A DNA stretch of 64,000 nucleotides, taken from NCBI RefSeq assembly GCF_002216145.1, contig NZ_CP022278.1, forward strand, positions 1,612,001-1,676,000, written 5' to 3'. The position numbers and the translations under genes were made by a program. Of the stretch, positions 35,485-42,865 are shown one piece after another. Numbering within the stretch: position 1 is the first letter of the stretch; the number at the start of each line of letters is the position of its first letter. Under the pieces are notes generated by a model. The model was not told the DNA's origin. It searched no databases and saw only the letters and a program-made list of their open reading frames with translations. The stretch is from Neisseria chenwenguii. Lineage in GTDB: Bacteria > Pseudomonadota > Gammaproteobacteria > Burkholderiales > Neisseriaceae.

Positions 35485-35914
35485 TGTCTTTACTGAATGT
35501 GAAAACGAGCTGCTGCGTCCGATGCCGCGTGTGGCGTTGAGCGGGGCGATCTTGCCGTTTGCGCACGCCGCGCTGGATGTTTCAGACGGCCTCGCGCAGG
35601 ATTTGGGGCATATTTTGAACGCTTCGGGCGTGGGCGCGGAAATCTGGACGGAACGGCTGCCGACGCTGCCGGCGCTGAAAACGGCGTTGACCGCCGAGCA
35701 ATGGTTTGCCTGCACACTGGCAGGCGGCGACGATTACGAGCTGGTGTTTACCGCGCCCGCGTCCTATCGCGAGGCGGTATCGGCGGCAGCAGAACGCAGC
35801 GCCACGCCGGTGGCGCGCATCGGTAAAATCAACGGCACAGGCCGTCTGAAAATTTTGGATTCAGACGGCCGCGAAATCAAACTGACTCATTTGGGATTCG
35901 ATCATTTTGGCTGA
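35485..35914 (+). pseudogene. thiL: thiL, 3' part (disrupted)
   Basis: From about 35485 the frame reads VFTECENELLRPMPRVAL, then HAALDVSDGLAQDLGHIL, LAGGDDYELVFT and GREIKLTHLGFDHFG, the ThiL C-terminal domain with the substrate-binding DVSDGL and GDDYEL motifs. Left and right junctions share a short GATGxCTTT match (34427 and 35485), which could be recombination microhomology. It overlaps the pgpA start by 8 bp, as an intact thiL-pgpA pair would. Confidence 0.88.
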
Positions 35915-36395
35915 CTTTAAACCCACTTTCGGCTGGCTGGTGCAGCGGCCGCTCTGTTTTCTCGCTTTCGGCTTCGGCAGCGGTCTGGCGCCGGTTGCGC
36001 CGGGGACGTTTGGCACGCTGCCTGCGCTGCCGCTGGCCTTTGTTTTGCACTATTGCGGGGTATCGGGCTGGTTGCTGGCGATATTGTGCACAATTCTGTT
36101 TGCCGCCGGCATCGTGATTTGCAATACCGCCGAAAAATTGTTGGGGATACAGGATTACGGCGGCATCGTTTGGGACGAAATCGTCGCTATGCTGCTGGTG
36201 TTGGCGTTTGTGCCGTTTGACGGATTGTGGTGGCTGTGGGCATTTGCCGTTTTCCGTTTGTTTGATGCGATAAAACCCTTTCCGATCAAATGGTTTGATG
36301 CACGGATACACGGTGGTTTCGGCATTATGCTGGATGATGTCATTGCGGCATTCATGACGCTGATTGTCATGAATGCAACAGTTTTGCTCGTGTAG
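35907..36395 (+). CDS. pgpA: Phosphatidylglycerophosphatase A
   Basis: PgpA dephosphorylates phosphatidylglycerophosphate at the inner membrane. The 162-residue protein has three or four hydrophobic segments and the PgpA motifs FGSGLAPVAPGTFGTLPALP, GIQDYGGIVWDEIVAM and RLFDAIKPFPIKWFDARIHGGFGIMLDDVIA. The likely start is TTG 35907, overlapping the end of thiL; no ATG gives the conserved N-terminus. thiL-pgpA adjacency is common in beta-proteobacteria. Whether pgpA still receives readthrough past the damaged thiL is unclear. Confidence 0.93.
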   Translation: MADFKPTFGWLVQRPLCFLAFGFGSGLAPVAPGTFGTLPALPLAFVLHYCGVSGWLLAILCTILFAAGIVICNTAEKLLGIQDYGGIVWDEIVAMLLVLAFVPFDGLWWLWAFAVFRLFDAIKPFPIKWFDARIHGGFGIMLDDVIAAFMTLIVMNATVLLV

Positions 36396-36516
36396 TTTGC
36401 CTACTTTCAAATGTCTTTTGCCAAAACCGAATACTTGTCAGTAAAATATACCGAGTCATATAAATGACGTAAATTAACAAAATTTAAAAATTTTCAAACA
36501 ATACACGGGGCAAAAA

Positions 36517-36885
36517 ATGAACGAAATCGAAATCAGCGTGCAACCGCGCTATATGGCTGGCCAGAGCGACGTTTACCGCGACCGCTACGCGTTTAACTAC
36601 CAAATTACCATCTGCAACCGCAGCGACCACGTTGTGACCCTGCGCCGGCGTTTTTGGGAAATTACCGACGGCCACGGCGAAACCGGTCCGGTCGGTCAGG
36701 CAGGTTTGGTGGAAGAGCAGCCGGTTCTGTATCCGGGCGAGCAGTACGAATACAACAGCGGTTCGCAAATCAGCACCCCGTGGGGCAGCATTGAAGGCGC
36801 GTATGAATTTGAAGACAGCATCGGCAAACGCTTTATCGTCGGCGTGCCGAAATTAGAATTTAAAGCGGGATTTACTTTGCAATAA
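36517..36885 (+). CDS. apaG: ApaG (DUF525) protein
   Basis: This 122-residue immunoglobulin-like beta-sandwich protein has the ApaG pattern ISVQPRYMAGQSD, RYAFNYQITICNRSDHVVTLRRRFWEITDG, and PVLYPGEQYEYNSGSQISTPWGSIEGAYEF. The length is normal. ApaG is linked to Co2+ tolerance and phosphodiesterase phenotypes, but its biochemical role is not settled. It is monocistronic, with a DUS hairpin downstream. Confidence 0.94.
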   Translation: MNEIEISVQPRYMAGQSDVYRDRYAFNYQITICNRSDHVVTLRRRFWEITDGHGETGPVGQAGLVEEQPVLYPGEQYEYNSGSQISTPWGSIEGAYEFEDSIGKRFIVGVPKLEFKAGFTLQ

Positions 36886-36898
36886 CAAGGGATTGGGA

Positions 36899-36938
36899 AA
36901 GGCCGTTTGAAAGAACTTTTCTTTCAGACGGCCTTTTT
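36899..36938 (+). terminator. DUS-like hairpin after apaG
   Basis: AAGGCCGTTTGAAAGAA (one change from DUS) is inversely repeated as TTCTTTCAGACGGCCTTTTT. Confidence 0.75.
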
Positions 36939-36994
36939 ATTTGCAAAACTGCCTGAAATCTGCACTAATGAAATTTTCTTTTGGAGAGCAGAAA

Positions 36995-37226
36995 GTGAAA
37001 ACGGAAAAGCAGAAAATGCTCGAGGGTGTGCTTTATGATGCCAATTATAATCCTGAATTGGCGGCGGAGCGTGTGGCGGCGGATTTGTGTTTTGAGTGGT
37101 GGTTGCGGCGGGCAGCGTGGTCACGAAGGATATTCCCGGCGGCGTGGGGTTGCAGGTGGTGTTCCTTGTCGGGTATTGCGTAAGATTACGGAACAGGATA
37201 CGGGAAATCTGCATGCTTTCGGGTGA
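36995..37226 (+). pseudogene. maa: Maltose O-acetyltransferase remnant
   Basis: From GTG 36995 the frame gives MKTEKQKMLEGVLYDANYN and PELAAERVAADLCFE, the N-terminus of Maa/galactoside acetyltransferases. It then jumps to VVAAGSVVTKDIPGGV with a shifted remnant of AGGVPCRVLRKITEQD. The central hexapeptide repeats and catalytic His are missing, a deletion of roughly 120 residues. No functional product is possible. Confidence 0.75.
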
Positions 37227-37318
37227 GCGAAAACAGCAGTCGCGCGTCAGCCTGTCTGCGCCGTGCGATTCCGTTTTCAGGCAGGCGTTTTTATTTTTGT
37301 TTTTGATTTTTGACATTC

Positions 37319-37372
37319 AGGCCGTCTGAAAATCCATTGTGCCAACGCAGTCGGATTTTTCAGACGGCCTTT
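37319..37372. terminator. DUS hairpin with long loop
   Basis: AGGCCGTCTGAAAATCC and GGATTTTTCAGACGGCCT flank a loop of about 17 nt between the maa remnant and the minus-strand gene at 37385. Confidence 0.75.
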
Positions 37373-37384
37373 GTGCAGCCAAAG

Positions 37385-37876
37385 CTACGCAATTTCTGCA
37401 AACTTCGCCCAATGCGCCTCTACATATGCTGCTACGGCGGCCAGATCTTCGTCGGCGGCATCGTAATAGTCGCCGTCGAGTTCTTCAAAATCAGGAAACT
37501 TGGCGCGGATTTCGTCTAAGGGCGCGTCCTGTTCCGCCAGCGCTTCGATTTCGGCGCCGTGTTTTTCGTAAAGCGCACGGGCTTTGTCGAGGATTTTCGG
37601 CGTCGGCTTGATGCGCCAGCGGCGCAGGCTGTCGGCCAGCGGGTTGAGCAGCACATATTCGCCGTAGCCCGCGGCAATCAGCTGCACGAATCCGCCTTCC
37701 TGCACTTGGCTGTCGAGGTAGGTAAAGGCCAAAAGCGTGTGCTGCTCGTCGTTGAGGCAGGCCATTTCCGCGTCGTTTTGCCGTTCGGCGTAATCGAGAT
37801 AGGCGGCGGAGAGAGTGTAAAGAAATTCGGCGGGATTGTTTGAATTTAATTCGTGGGGTTGGAAAAGTGTGGTCAT
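37385..37876 (-). CDS. DMP19-like (DUF4375) acidic protein
   Basis: This 163-residue, strongly acidic soluble protein has long helices: FLYTLSAAYLDYAERQNDAEMACLNDEQHTLLAF, DSQVQEGGFVQLIAAGYGEYVLLNPLADSLRRWRI, and an Asp/Glu-rich C-terminal half (FPDFEELDGDYYDAADEDLAAV). It resembles the DUF4375/DMP19 family. The meningococcal DMP19 dimer mimics DNA and blocks a repressor from its operator. That this copy acts the same way is inferred from similarity and charge. It is monocistronic. Confidence 0.75.
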   Translation of the reverse strand: MTTLFQPHELNSNNPAEFLYTLSAAYLDYAERQNDAEMACLNDEQHTLLAFTYLDSQVQEGGFVQLIAAGYGEYVLLNPLADSLRRWRIKPTPKILDKARALYEKHGAEIEALAEQDAPLDEIRAKFPDFEELDGDYYDAADEDLAAVAAYVEAHWAKFAEIA

Positions 37877-38137
37877 GATAGATATGTTTTGATTGAAAAA
37901 ATAACAGAGTTAATTATAAACATAATATTTTAAACTAGCTAGATTCAATAAAACTGCTGATTTATAAATAAAACTTAAATGACAATATCTTTTTTTGATT
38001 GTAAATTTTAAAAATATTTCTATTTTTAGTGAACTAAAACAATTTTTTTACATCAGATAGAAGTTGTTTTTAGAGTAAAGCCAACAAACGGCAACTTTTA
38101 TTGCCGAACGGTTAATCTTGAATCGGAAAAGGAAACC
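37877..38137. promoter_or_regulatory. A+T-rich divergent intergenic region
   Basis: These 261 bp between two divergent genes are markedly A+T-rich, with long A and T runs (37900-38060) and no DUS. They presumably hold promoters for both genes; AAAGGAAACC precedes the plus-strand start. No operator was recognised. Confidence 0.4.
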
Positions 38138-40039
38138 ATGTCTAGCCTACTTTCTTCCATTGGTAATACCACTATTAATAATAACAAGGTAAATCATTAT
38201 AAAACCTATCAACACAATCAATACGGCAAATACATCGATGTCGAAGATTTCGGTGCCGACCCGACGGGTAGAAAAGACAGTTCGGCCGCCATCAATGCCG
38301 CGCTGGAAGCCGCGCATAAAGAAAAAGCCATGCTCTATATGAAAGGCACGTTTTACATCTCCGAACAGATTGCCATCGACGCCGGCACCTCGGGTGTCAA
38401 AGGCATTTTCGGTGCGGGCATGGATAAAACCGTGATTAAGTTTAACAAAGCGCAAAAAGGCGTGTTCAACTCAAACTCCAACAACGACGACATCCGCGAA
38501 TACGCCGGTATTCTGATTGACGGGCAAAACCGCAAAACCGTCGCCGATTTGTCGGTCGAATACACCGGCAGCGATTTTTACCGCAAAGGGCAGAGCTATT
38601 TCGGCAAAGTCACCGGCATTTTGGTCAACGACGCCGACAACACCTTAATCAGCAAAGTCGAAGTTTCCGGTGCCAACCGCGCGGGCGTCCACTTCACCTC
38701 CACCGCCTCGCAAATCCACGAAAACGGCCACCGCCTGACTTTTAAAGAGCGCGTCGCCGGCGGCCAGCTCGACGAAAACGACGCCAACGTCCCCTTGGGA
38801 GAAAACAACCGCATCGTCGATTCCAACCTCCACCACAACCGCGTCGCCGGCGTCTTGGTCGCCTATCAGAAAAACTTTACCGCCGACGGCAACTATCTGG
38901 CCTGGAACGGCCACAAAGCCGACGGCGGTACCGGCTACGGCATCGCCACCATGGCGGGCAGCTACAACTATGGCGTGACCTACAAAAACAACACCACCGA
39001 CCACAACTACCGCAAAGGATTAGACGTACACGACGGCAACAACATCCTGATTGCCAACAATATTTCCAACGGCGACCGCCTTTACGGCATCGCCGTTTAC
39101 AACCGCCAGTTTTATATGGACGACGTCAAAATCATCGGCAACACCGTTACCCAAGACAAAAATTTCCGCCTTGCCGCCGACGACAATCCCGGCCTGAGCT
39201 ACCATATGTATTCAGGCATCCAGCTCCAGACCAACACCCAGTTTAAAAACCTGCCCGGCGACGGCGACGGCTATTTCAAAATCAGCAACAACACCATCAA
39301 AGGTTTGGATGTTTACAAAGACGACATCCAAACCTACGGCATCGAGTTCCGCAACCACGAAAAGCAGATGGATTACACCCTGAACATCACCAACAACAAC
39401 ATCAGCGGCGATTCCACCAAATATCTGGTTGCCGTCATCAACGACACCCGCAACGGCATCGGCTCGGGCGACATAAACATCAGCGGCAACAAAGCCGACA
39501 TCGGCAGCATCGGCAAAGGTGCTTCTCCGGTTTACATTGACGAACGCAATTCGGACAAACTCGGCCTCCACGGCTCCGTGACCGTCAACGGCAACAGTAT
39601 CAGCGTGCGCGATGCCGCCGACGGCTACAACGACTTTGCCTTCCTGCGCGGCAACGCCGAAACCTACAACATAACCCGCAACAAACTGAATTACGGCGAC
39701 AACATCGACCGCACCCTCGTCGAAGTGCGCGGCACCGGACGGCTGGATTCCGACGTCAACGTCGCCGGCAACCAGTTCAACTCGTCCGACGAAAGCTTCA
39801 ACGACGCACGCTACGGCGGCTGGCTCAAATACCAAACCGCCGACGTTTTTTCAGACGGCAACAGCCACAACAGCGCCAAACTCGCCGCCCTCGACACCGG
39901 CAGCCGCGGCATGACCCTGCTCGACGTTTACACCAGCGTCCTCCACACCGTCAACACCGCCCAGCAAGCCGAATATTCCGCCAATGCCGCAGCAGTCAGA
40001 ATCAATGACGACAGCGCGGGTAACGGCTCGGTTTATTAA
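38138..40039 (+). CDS. Right-handed beta-helix protein, C5-epimerase/pectate-lyase-like
   Basis: This 633-residue protein has no signal peptide or membrane segment. From residue 33 it reads IDVEDFGADPTGRKDSSAAINAAL and GTFYISEQIAIDAG, then GIFGAGMDKTVIKFN, the N-terminal cap and first turns of the pectate-lyase/AlgE superfamily. Many Asn-ladder turns follow to about residue 560 (NNRIVDSNLHHNRVAGVLVA, NNTTDHNYRKGLDVHDGNNI, NNIISGD-type). No RTX Gly-Asp repeats follow, unlike AlgE epimerases. Without a signal peptide it is cytoplasmic or exported by a non-Sec route. Substrate is unknown, probably a polysaccharide. Confidence 0.75.
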   Translation: MSSLLSSIGNTTINNNKVNHYKTYQHNQYGKYIDVEDFGADPTGRKDSSAAINAALEAAHKEKAMLYMKGTFYISEQIAIDAGTSGVKGIFGAGMDKTVIKFNKAQKGVFNSNSNNDDIREYAGILIDGQNRKTVADLSVEYTGSDFYRKGQSYFGKVTGILVNDADNTLISKVEVSGANRAGVHFTSTASQIHENGHRLTFKERVAGGQLDENDANVPLGENNRIVDSNLHHNRVAGVLVAYQKNFTADGNYLAWNGHKADGGTGYGIATMAGSYNYGVTYKNNTTDHNYRKGLDVHDGNNILIANNISNGDRLYGIAVYNRQFYMDDVKIIGNTVTQDKNFRLAADDNPGLSYHMYSGIQLQTNTQFKNLPGDGDGYFKISNNTIKGLDVYKDDIQTYGIEFRNHEKQMDYTLNITNNNISGDSTKYLVAVINDTRNGIGSGDINISGNKADIGSIGKGASPVYIDERNSDKLGLHGSVTVNGNSISVRDAADGYNDFAFLRGNAETYNITRNKLNYGDNIDRTLVEVRGTGRLDSDVNVAGNQFNSSDESFNDARYGGWLKYQTADVFSDGNSHNSAKLAALDTGSRGMTLLDVYTSVLHTVNTAQQAEYSANAAAVRINDDSAGNGSVY

Positions 40040-40052
40040 AGGTAAGGTGGAG

Positions 40053-40255
40053 GCCGAGACCTTTGCAAATATCAAAAATGCCGTCTGACACTTCGACTAC
40101 GCTCAGCGCTAGAACTTTCACGGACGTTATTCCCGCGCAGGCGGGAATCCACGCTTGATTGTCTGAAACTTATCAAACAACACATTGCCTGTATTTAACC
40201 GTGGATTCCCGCTTGCTCGGGAGTGACGTCGGTTGTAGGCGTAACCGTTTTCAGA
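40053..40255. repeat. NIME with two dRS3 copies
   Basis: ATTCCCGCGCAGGCGGGAAT (40129-40148) is a perfect dRS3; ATTCCCGCTTGCTCGGGAGT (40205-40224) is a variant. The element opens with GAGACCTTTGCA like the one at 15998. No gene is present between 40040 and 40394. Confidence 0.85.
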
Positions 40256-40320
40256 CGGCTTTCGGGCAGGTGATTTCTTGTTTTTGCAATCATCTCGGAT
40301 TGATTCAAACCGCAAAGCCA

Positions 40321-40356
40321 AAGGCCGTCTGAAATTCAGTTTTCAGACGGCCTTTG
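40321..40356 (-). terminator. DUS hairpin
   Basis: AAGGCCGTCTGAAATTC and its inverse GTTTTCAGACGGCCTTTGG lie downstream of the minus-strand lipoprotein gene. Confidence 0.75.
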
Positions 40357-40394
40357 GCTTTTTACAAAAGTCCCGTTTTTTTAAACCCGCTCCG

Positions 40395-40742
40395 CTACTC
40401 CGCCACTTCCGTAAACACAATCACTTTTTTCCCGCGCGTCAGCGTAGCGAAACCTTCCTGAACGTGCCAGCGCGTTTTCGGGTTGGCGTATTCCACACCT
40501 TTGGCCCAAGTCTGAATCTGCTTGAGCTTTTCCGCCGTATGCCCTTGGCGCAGTTCCACCGTCAGCGGGCTGCTGTTGTTGTGGTAAACCGCCGTAATCC
40601 GCTGCCCGCGCGCGGCTTTGTATTTCACCGCATACGACTGTGTTTCGAGCACAACGGCACGCGGTGCGTCGGGACGCACGGCTTTGTACGAACCGCAGGC
40701 GGCCAGCAGCAGCGCAAGCGCCGGCAGGAAAATTTTCAACAT
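40395..40742 (-). CDS. MliC-like small lipoprotein (possible lysozyme inhibitor)
   Basis: This is a 115-residue lipoprotein starting at 40742 (MLKIFLPALALLLAACGSYK) with lipobox LAAC, Cys16. The mature part has the order ITAVYHNNSSPLTVELRQG, then AKGVEYANPKTRWHVQEGFATL, TRGKKVIVF, which parallels MliC domains (VYDN..LxL..ASGARY..W..GDEATL). The Cys pair of MliC is absent. An inhibitor role against c-type lysozyme is therefore only suggested. It ends 10 bp before the zinc-finger gene's end on the same strand, so the two may share a transcript. Confidence 0.55.
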   Translation of the reverse strand: MLKIFLPALALLLAACGSYKAVRPDAPRAVVLETQSYAVKYKAARGQRITAVYHNNSSPLTVELRQGHTAEKLKQIQTWAKGVEYANPKTRWHVQEGFATLTRGKKVIVFTEVAE

Positions 40743-40752
40743 CCGTTTGTCC

Positions 40753-40944
40753 TCAATGATGGCCGGCTTCGCCGTGCAGGCGGTACACCGTGCCGCAATA
40801 GGGGCATTCGATGGAGGAATCGGATTCAATCGGCAGAAAAACGCGCGGGTGGCCGTTCCACGTTTCGTGCTTCGGGCCCGAGCAGGCAAGCGGCAGGTCG
40901 TTCGGCGTAATATCGACCACTCTGTTTTCAGCGGTAGTGTTCAT
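40753..40944 (-). CDS. CHCC zinc-finger domain protein
   Basis: This 63-residue protein has the zf-CHCC pattern: Cys21 and His26 (LACSGPKHETWNGHPRVFLP) and the CPYC pair (ECPYCGTVYRL). Related domains occur in the NDUFS6 subunit of mitochondrial complex I. Stand-alone bacterial versions are of unknown function. It is upstream of, and probably co-transcribed with, the MliC-like gene. Confidence 0.85.
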   Translation of the reverse strand: MNTTAENRVVDITPNDLPLACSGPKHETWNGHPRVFLPIESDSSIECPYCGTVYRLHGEAGHH

Positions 40945-40987
40945 GTTTGGATTCCTTTGCGGGTTTCGGGATATTGTACCCGACGGA

Positions 40988-41041
40988 AAGGCCGTCTGAA
41001 AATCCGATTACGGAAGTAATCAAAGTTTTCAGACGGCCTCT
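40988..41041. terminator. DUS hairpin
   Basis: AAGGCCGTCTGAAAATCC is inversely repeated as AAGTTTTCAGACGGCCTC. It lies 28 bp after the ilvE stop on the minus strand. Confidence 0.75.
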
Positions 41042-41069
41042 TTATTGTTCCGACTGTTCAAACCGCCAA

Positions 41070-42068
41070 TCAGCAGACTTCGACCAGCCAGCCGTATTTG
41101 TCTTCCGCTACGCCGTATTGGATGTCGGTAATCGCTTTGCGCAGGGCGTAGCCGCGCTCTTGGCTTTTCACTTCGATTTCTTTGCCATCGATGACAAACG
41201 AGGTCACGGGCGAAATCACGGCGGCGGTACCGGTCAGCACGGCTTCGGCGCCGTTTTCGACGGCGGCTTTGAGTTCGGCCACGGTGAAATTGCGTTCGCT
41301 GACTTTATAGCCCAAATCTTTGGCGACGGTCAGCACGGAATCGCGGGTTACGCCGTGCAGGAATTCGTCGGTCAGCGGTTTGGTGATGATTTCGTCGCCG
41401 TTGATTAAAATGAAGTTGGACGCGCCGGTTTCTTGAACGTCGCCGTCGGGACAGAACAAAATCTGGCTCGCGCCGTGTTCGGCTTTGGCTTTCAACACCC
41501 ACGGCATCGCGGAGGCGTAGTTGCCGCCGCATTTCACGCGGCCCATGTGCGGTGCGCAGCGGATGTGTTCGGTTTCGACCAAAATTTTGACGGGCGAACC
41601 GGCTTTAAAATAGTCGCCGACGGGCGAAGCGAGAATATAGAGCAGCGCGGTTTCAGACGGCGCGCCGGCTTTGCCGATAACGGGGTCGGTGCCGATCAGT
41701 GTAGGGCGCAGGTAGAGCGCGGCAGGGGCATCGGGAATTTCTTCGGCCGAGCGTTTGACCAACTCGATTAAGGCAGCGAGGTAGGCGTCGGTTTCGGGTT
41801 TGGGCAGATGGAGGATGTCGGCGCTCTGCTGCATACGCGCGATGTTGGCGGCGGGGCGGAACATCACGATTTTGCCGTTTGCCTGGCGGAAGGCTTTCAG
41901 ACCTTCGAAACATTCGCTGCCGTAATGCAGCGCGTGTGCGCCCGGGGCAAGGGTAAGGTCGTGCGACGACTGCCATTCGACCGGCTGCCATGCGCCGTCT
42001 TTAAACGCGATAACGGGCATTTCGGCGTGGAAAACGCTGCCGAATACGGCGGGTACGGGTCTGCTCAT
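41070..42068 (-). CDS. ilvE: Branched-chain amino acid aminotransferase
   Basis: This class IV PLP transaminase interconverts Leu, Ile and Val with their 2-oxo acids. The start at 42068 (MSRPVPAVFGSVFHAEMPVI) gives 332 residues. Landmarks are HYGSECFEGLKAFR, the PLP lysine Lys179 in GRVKCGGNYASAMPW, ETGASNFILINGDEI and LTGTAAVISPV. It is the longer (BCAT-II-like) form. The frame is open 39 bp further upstream into a hairpin leader, but the conserved start and position favour 42068. Confidence 0.94.
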   Translation of the reverse strand: MSRPVPAVFGSVFHAEMPVIAFKDGAWQPVEWQSSHDLTLAPGAHALHYGSECFEGLKAFRQANGKIVMFRPAANIARMQQSADILHLPKPETDAYLAALIELVKRSAEEIPDAPAALYLRPTLIGTDPVIGKAGAPSETALLYILASPVGDYFKAGSPVKILVETEHIRCAPHMGRVKCGGNYASAMPWVLKAKAEHGASQILFCPDGDVQETGASNFILINGDEIITKPLTDEFLHGVTRDSVLTVAKDLGYKVSERNFTVAELKAAVENGAEAVLTGTAAVISPVTSFVIDGKEIEVKSQERGYALRKAITDIQYGVAEDKYGWLVEVC

Positions 42069-42099
42069 GATGAAACTGCCTTTCTTATTTTTTGCTGCG

Positions 42100-42134
42100 G
42101 CTGCCAAACGCGCTTTATCGCGCTTTGCGGCAGC
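42100..42134 (-). promoter_or_regulatory. Stem-loop in ilvE leader
   Basis: On the minus strand GCTGCCGCAAAGCGCG and CGCGTTTGGCAGC form a strong stem with an ATAA-type loop. It ends 31 bp before the ilvE start and is followed by an A-rich run rather than T. It may shape translation or mRNA stability. The rest of 42135-42523 holds no gene; a TAAACT near 42367 could be a -10 for lapA, and a DUS lies at about 42391. Confidence 0.4.
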
Positions 42135-42523
42135 ACTTGCCTAGGTGGAAACAAAGGTTAAACGATACGCCTGCGGATATGGTTTTGGCAAGCGGAAAAC
42201 GAGGAATTTTTTGCAGTTTTCGGTGGTGGCGGATTTTGCAAAGTGCCGACTGTTGCGGATAAGGGAAAAATCGGCCGGAAAAATTGTCAGCAATACGCCG
42301 CTGCAAAAACAGAGCCGCCTGAAAAGCCCCATACCTTGCCGGCAGTACCCGAAAGCGGATAAATCGTTTAAACTAGCGCTCCCATCCCGACTTTCAGACG
42401 GCCTCTGTACCGCTGCGTTTTCCAATCCGACCGCTTGTCGGAAAAACTCTGCCTTAGAGGCCGAAACGCTGCATCATTCCGCTCTTTATGCCGTCTGAAA
42501 TCCCCTGTTTATCGGAGACTTCG

Positions 42524-42844
42524 ATGAAAATCATTTCCCTCGTTATCAAAATCGTCATCCTGCTGGTATTTCTGCTCTTGGCTATTGCCAACATCCACAT
42601 GGTCGATTTCAATTACCTGCCCGGCCAAAAAGTCAACACCCCGCTGATTATCGTTTTGTTCGGCGCTTTCGTGATCGGTGTCGCTTTCGGTATGTTTGCA
42701 CTCTTTGTCCGACTGCTCGGCCTGCGTGCGGAAAACAACCGTCTGCGCGCCGAAGTGAAGAAAAACGCCCGCTTTACCCAAGCCGCGCAGATGGTTGCGC
42801 AAAACAGCCCCGTGCCGTCTGAAAACACCAAGCCCAAAGTCTGA
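42524..42844 (+). CDS. lapA: LapA-domain inner-membrane protein
   Basis: This 106-residue protein (MKIISLVIKIVILLVFLLLAIANIHMVDFNYLPG) has two membrane segments (about 5-22 and 40-62) and a cytoplasmic C-terminus, with the DUF1049/LapA pattern. LapA partners LapB in control of LPS synthesis. The start at 42524 excludes an upstream ATG lying in a DUS. It lies 21 bp upstream of lapB; the two form the conserved lapA-lapB operon. Confidence 0.88.
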   Translation: MKIISLVIKIVILLVFLLLAIANIHMVDFNYLPGQKVNTPLIIVLFGAFVIGVAFGMFALFVRLLGLRAENNRLRAEVKKNARFTQAAQMVAQNSPVPSENTKPKV

Positions 42845-42865
42845 GCCGCTTCTTAAAGGAAGATT

